From NCBI GenBank assembly GCA_900128565.1, contig LT636313.1:1-10427 (forward strand): a stretch of 10,427 bases of DNA, written 5' to 3'. The DNA is from Stramenopiles sp. TOSAG23-6. Taxonomy: Eukaryota; Sar. Shown piece by piece: positions 7,201 to 10,427 of this stretch. Every line of letters begins with the position of its first letter. The stretch's first letter is position 1. The notes beneath the pieces are model-generated. The model worked only from the letters and a program-made list of their open reading frames with translations, was not told the origin of the DNA and made no database searches. A program made the position numbers and the translations under genes.

Positions 7201-10200
7201 CTTTAGGCTTCACATCAACTGTATTTGTACTAGTGCTCGAAGCACCACTAAATGAAAATGTATTCGTCTTTTTATCATTTTTTTCCAGGTAATCTTTCTT
7301 CGTATTCACAACATCATTACCACTCATACTACTCGACGCACCTTCTAATGCAAATGCATTCATCTCACTAACTGTGGACTTATCTACTGATTTAAAGTTT
7401 TTCACAAATACAGGCGAGTTTCTTTTACCTGGTGACTCAGGGCTCAAACTTGTCATTTCAGCAGATTTGTTGCCAATGTTTCCAGATTTAGTTGGTGAAA
7501 TGTTTTGAATCTCTTGAAGCCTATCTTTGATTCGTTCCATGTGTTGCTGACTACGATTATACAATTCCAATCCTTCTTTACGCAATTTATTGGTTACACT
7601 GACACTATTCACCGATTTCGGTTTTATTTTTCTACCACCAGAATGACTACCATTAATAGCATTCCCGATTTGTAATAAATGATCGAGGAGATTTTTACTT
7701 ACAGTTGGATTCGTATAATGTAACTGGCGTATTTTAGTGATAGATACCGCTTTGGGTTTACCCGCGTTTACTGGTACTAGCCATTTATTGCCTCTATTGA
7801 TTACATTTGACGAAGAAAGTTGTTTACTTGGAAAATAACCAACGTTTGTATTGCTAACTTTCGGACTAATAATATCATTAATATGCATTTTCAATTCCTG
7901 TGCATGATTGTAATGTTTTCGTACAATTTCCATGACATGCGACGAAGTTTGTATATTCATAAATGAAGTGTGTCTTTTACTCCGAGTATTGCACGATTCC
8001 TGTCTTTGTTTTTCTAGTAATTTTGTACGTTTTGATACTTCTGACAGTCTTGAAAACACAAGTTTCTTCAAATCAAATAGTTTAGTTTTCATCGCTGCAA
8101 GATCTTCAGGAAGGGGTTGACGATCAAGAAGTTCTGATAAATCCTTTTTCTGAGACAATATAATTAAACTGTGCGCCTCTTCAACACGGCGATCCACATT
8201 GATCATTTCTTGTTCGGTTTCTTTAACTTGCAACAAAGAAGCCGAAATACTAGATACAGCATCCTTGCAATTACGACGAGTCTTTTCTGTATTCACACTG
8301 AGTTCAGAAATAGAGTCAGCGAGAGAGTTCAATACATTATCGGTTATAGTTGGAACTTCTCTGAGTTTTTTTAACGTTAAATTTTCAAACATATCATTCG
8401 TTCGATCAAGAATTTCTTGTGCTTTGTCAACGGGTCCATCTTTTCGCTTTGTAAAATTTGAAGAAATATTATCAAATTTTGTCTCCCCTTTCAGCTTGTG
8501 TGTTTTAATTGTCGGTTCTACACCAAATTTGGTACTTCTAAAATCACCACCAAATGAAACTGCATTTTTCTTTTTATCTTCTTCTTTAGGTTTCACATCA
8601 ACTGTCTTTGTACTAGTGCTAGAAGCACCACTAAATGAAAATGTATTTGTCTCATCAACTGGAGCATTTCCGACTAAAGGTTGATCATTTACAGTAGTTT
8701 CTGTTTTGATTAGAGTCCCCCCCTCAGATTTTTCGTATTGTTTGGGTTCTATTAGAGTCTTCACAAGTTGTCGTCTGAGATCTTGCAACGTAAATAAACA
8801 CAATTCTGCATCAGACGTCGCTACTGCAACAACAGGACATGGCGGCAATGGCTTTTCAGCAGGGTTATCATCAGGTATTGGAGTATTTGATGTCAAAAGT
8901 AGGGAAATGCCCATACAAAATCCAGGGAATTCACCCTCATACCCATCACCTACCTTCATACAAATCCAAGACCCACTGCTATCATCAAAACCAACGACTT
9001 CTACTTCGGAGCTTTGATTGTGGCCTACTAAAATCATTCTCCACTCAGGAAAGAATGCCACATGAAATTTCGGCGAACCAGTCTCAGCATCAGTGTCAGG
9101 CACACAAATATGACCGAGTGATTCGCACGAGTAACCACTAAATGACACAGACTTGTCACCCAATGTCCACATTGTTAAAACATGAGTCGTATCACCGTCT
9201 TCATCTTCGTACCCATAACCTACTAACAAACTTTTAGTTTCAACCCATTTTACAAAAAATGCACGAAAAGTTGTTTTTTCTTCAACTTCTAGTAAGGCAC
9301 ATATTTTTTTAGGAAAAGATATGGTTGTAATATTATCTACACGATTGTCCATTACTTGAAGAATTTCAATCATACCATTTTTCATACCTAAAGAAATACA
9401 ATCTCCCTCCGGATTCCACGATGCAGACATGTATTTTGGAAAAATATTTCAAGAAAAAAAAACTAAAATTTGTTAGGTACAAAATTTCGTCCAAAAAAAA
9501 ATTTCGAATTTGAAAAAAAATAAAACATACATATACGGTGATTCCGATGAACGGCGAGCTACAACCGAACAATCTACATTTGCAATCGCTAATGTACCAG
9601 AAGATGATAAAGATAATAACTGAGACTTTGACCATTCTATCTGCTCAACTGCGACAGATTCACTTTCACTACATTGAAATGATCCAATTTCTTCTTCAGT
9701 GGACAACAAATTTGACATATTGAAGAGTGAAATTTTGCCATCAATGTTTGCACATGCGAGAGTGTTCGAATCTTTAGAAAGTGAAACTGCATCCATATTT
9801 TTTCCCAGCGAGTAGGGGTGAGCTAACATTGGAACTTTACCCGGATCTTTTATAGCATCTCGAGCAGCTTTTTCAATTTTACGACTGGAGCATCTCAGAA
9901 AGCCACCAGATTTGGCAGCAATAACAACAGTTCCATATGTATCACTCACAGTGAGAGCATTACGTCCAACGCTATTTAATCCAGATGCACCGAAATTTAA
10001 ACCACGATCAGAATCATCTTTAGAAAATTTCTTTAGTCGGAGCTCTTCTACTTGTATTTCATCAGACTCCGTAACCTTCACGACGATATCACTACTATTG
10101 CACTTTTCTTTATTTACACCGGACTTTTTATTCTTCGCATCTACAACTTCTACTTGTTTGGTCTCTGTTGGAGTATTTACATTGGTATCATTTATCTTGT

Positions 10201-10427
10201 TTAGTAGTGTGTCTGTTTCACTATCCTTCGTAGATGCTTTACTATTGTCATCGTCATTTCCAACAGAAAACGTTTTCGTTGACTTATTTATATTAAATGT
10301 ATTACTAGACAAAGATGATAATCCGAAGGCTGAAGCAGCACCACCAGTTTTTGCACCAAATGCACCAAAAGTACTTTTCTCAGTTGCTGGTTTACTATCA
10401 AATGGACTACTACCAAAAGCACTTTTC
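4235..10427 (-). CDS. FG-nucleoporin of Nup214/Nup159 type, 5'-truncated by window edge, two exons
   Basis: About 2029 residues are visible: 298 in exon 1 (10426-9533) and 1731 in exon 2 (9430-4235). The frame is open at the right edge, so the true start is outside. In order: FG repeats (KSAFGSSPF, TFGAFGAK); a beta-propeller from about visible residue 128 to exon-2 residue 220, with signatures such as VSDTYGTVVIAA and SASWNPEGD; a 27-residue FG-type repeat; coiled coils at exon-2 residues about 335-480 and 615-645; five more 27-residue repeats (721-845); one diverged and three near-identical helical modules (KYxGQE core); 11 SAFG 12-mers; and SAFG/SPFG repeats to the end. Propeller, coiled coil and FG tail in this order is the Nup214/Nup159 plan. 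Those proteins sit on the cytoplasmic face of the nuclear pore and recruit the mRNA-export helicase DDX19/Dbp5. FG repeats before the propeller are unusual. The gene is unlikely to be another Nup, because other FG Nups lack this propeller. Confidence 0.85.
4344..4439 (-). repeat. 48-bp tandem duplication near the Nup C terminus
   Basis: Two adjacent 48-nt units (4344-4391 and 4392-4439) differ at about one base. They encode a 16-residue unit containing TQSQ, SPFG and PSAFG. The unit length is a multiple of three, so the frame is kept. It looks like recent slippage or unequal exchange. Confidence 0.8.
4541..4833 (-). repeat. Nup internal segment, copy D of three (about 290 bp)
   Basis: This is the most C-terminal copy of a segment encoding a 63-residue helical module (4643-4831; NPQFRQAL to QSALG) plus the following SGFGSFGNTQQSSGFG stretch. 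It differs from the other two copies at a handful of positions, for example TTGACAAG where they have TTAACGAG. Confidence 0.85.
5135..5424 (-). repeat. Nup internal segment, copy C of three (about 290 bp)
   Basis: This is the middle copy; the module is at 5234-5422. Within the module it differs from copy B at about three bases, so the two are almost identical in DNA as well as protein. That implies recent duplication or gene conversion. Confidence 0.85.
5628..5926 (-). repeat. Nup internal segment, copy B of three (about 290 bp)
   Basis: This is the most N-terminal of the three near-identical copies; the module is at 5735-5923. It directly follows the 12-residue SAFG repeat array. Copies B and C also share the flanking GCAGGTGTTCCAAAAGG, so the duplicated unit extends into the FG linker. 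Confidence 0.85.
5927..6322 (-). repeat. 36-bp minisatellite: 11 SAFG 12-residue units
   Basis: Eleven tandem units of 36 nt encode SAFGTTPAPATP or SAFGTKPAPATP. The last unit diverges to SAFGTTPVAPGG. The TT/TK variants and a synonymous GAA/GAG-type difference recur every third unit, giving a 108-nt higher-order period repeated about three times. The array forms part of the FG permeability region. Confidence 0.95.
6431..6604 (-). other. Diverged first copy of the Nup helical module
   Basis: Exon-2 residues about 943-1000 (ALEDFYRITAPDKVAKV, then KYKGQEAGL and KKKYKDN) align with the three near-identical modules downstream: FYxxxxPxxVxKVxGILxKYxGQEAxLVxxLxKKY. Conserved positions with different DNA show that this copy is older. 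It separates the FSFGG-type FG repeats from the SAFG-type repeats. Similar FY...KY.G.E...L..KKY motifs occur, as I recall, in assorted protist proteins; I know of no defined function. Confidence 0.7.
6896..7270 (-). repeat. 81-bp (27-residue) FG-type repeat array, five units
   Basis: Exon-2 residues about 721-845 hold five 27-residue units of two types: TNTFSFSGASS (a) and TNAFSFGGDFS (b), most followed by TVDVKPKEDDKK. The order is a, b, b, a, b, with the last unit diverging after its FSFGGDFS. The charged VKPKEDDKK linkers contrast with the uncharged SAFG linkers further on. Confidence 0.9.
7493..8425 (-). other. Coiled-coil region of the nucleoporin
   Basis: Exon-2 residues about 335-645 are rich in L, E, K, R and Q with few prolines. 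The strongest coiled-coil stretch is about 335-480 (VDKAQEILDRTNDMFENL; LFDLKKLVFSRLSEVSKR), with a second near 615-645 (ELYNRSQQHMERIKDRL). In Nup214/Nup159 this part assembles with Nup88/Nup82 and Nup62-type partners; that role here is by analogy. Confidence 0.65.
8531..8653 (-). repeat. Isolated copies of the 27-residue FG repeat upstream of the coiled coil
   Basis: Exon-2 residues about 260-300 contain one type-a unit (TNTFSFSGASSTSTKT, then VDVKPKEEDKKK) and a partial type-b unit (NAVSFGGDF). The array at 6896-7270 is on the other side of the coiled coil. The DNA is also closely similar, so the repeat has moved or been exchanged within the gene. Confidence 0.85.
9428..9532 (-). other. 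Non-canonical 102-nt intron, copy B (introner-like), in the Nup propeller
   Basis: Exon 1 ends CCG TAT (9535-9533); exon 2 continues ATG TCT GCA TCG (from 9430). An ATG direct repeat (9532-9530 and 9430-9428) leaves four equal registers, including AT...AC (9532-9431) and GT...AT (9530-9429; starts GTATGT). Removal gives SESPYMSASWNPEGD, an uninterrupted propeller. The only AG in the intron (9464-9463) cannot serve, because an in-frame TGA (9451-9449) follows it. The next AG falls inside the WNPEG codons and would delete the conserved SWNPEG. CTAAC lies at 9476-9472, within the 22-nt core (9469-9490) shared with the intron of the first gene. Confidence 0.8.
10312..10427 (-). other. FG repeats N-terminal to the propeller
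   Basis: The exon 1 frame is open to the window edge and reads KSAFGSSPF, STFGAFGAK and SAFGLSS before the acidic linker and the propeller. There is no stop between these FG motifs and the propeller, so they belong to the same polypeptide unless an unseen intron lies beyond. Confidence 0.75.

Noticed and set aside
6825-7292. + strand ORF with repeated hydrophobic FVFLSSSLGFTSTVFVLVL units, resembling membrane helices
   Set aside because: It is the antisense of the 27-residue FSFGG repeat array. The - strand frame continues the nucleoporin on both sides.
9473-9532. Separate short gene ending in the intron of the nucleoporin
   Set aside because: The read-through ends in a phenylalanine-rich tail and stops at the TAA within CTAAC. 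The propeller continues in exon 2, so this is intron retention rather than a gene end.
9366-9635. 89-residue - strand ORF crossing the exon junction of the nucleoporin
   Set aside because: It reads the wrong frame of the exon and then the T-rich intron, giving a phenylalanine-rich artefact.

Overview
This window looks like nuclear DNA of a unicellular eukaryote with a compact, AT-rich genome. It holds three protein genes: two in tandem on the + strand and one convergent with them on the - strand. The genes are long, mostly uninterrupted ORFs. AATAAA-type signals lie close after stop codons, and a nucleoporin rules out bacteria. The lineage cannot be fixed from sequence alone. A partial p25-alpha (TPPP-like) motif points to a flagellated ancestry. 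The odd introns recall the 'introner' elements described in some marine protists, for example the parasitic dinoflagellate relative Amoebophrya (from memory; a hint only).

Layout. 1-935 (+): 3' part of a gene for a basic, coiled-coil protein of unknown function, split by a 95-nt intron near 230-327. 936-1290: spacer with a likely poly(A) signal and no recognisable gene. 1291-4119 (+): a single-exon gene for a 942-residue, very basic protein with a cluster of CxxC pairs, a long charged helix and a degenerate p25-alpha motif. 4120-4234: a 115-nt spacer between convergent 3' ends. 4235-10427 (-): most of a giant FG-nucleoporin of the Nup214/Nup159 type (beta-propeller, coiled coil, FG repeats), running off the right edge and split by a 102-nt intron near 9428-9532.

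The main discovery candidate is the pair of introns. They sit in unrelated genes on opposite strands, yet share a 22-nt identical core around a CTAAC branch-like site, the same start (ATGTATG) and the same end (AATAC followed by ATG). Both are flanked by an ATG direct repeat, and neither can use an AG acceptor. Removing either one at the ATG repeat restores the reading frame exactly. They look like two copies of one dispersed, non-canonical, introner-like element. A 31-nt stretch matching the antisense core at 27 positions lies in the last exon of the first gene.

The nucleoporin is also unusual. FG repeats precede the propeller as well as follow it. A 27-residue FSFSG/FSFGG repeat occurs on both sides of the coiled coil. 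A 12-residue SAFG repeat is organised in 36-nt units with a 108-nt higher-order period. Four copies of a small helical module, three of them nearly identical at DNA level, interrupt the FG region. The three genes show no evident shared pathway.
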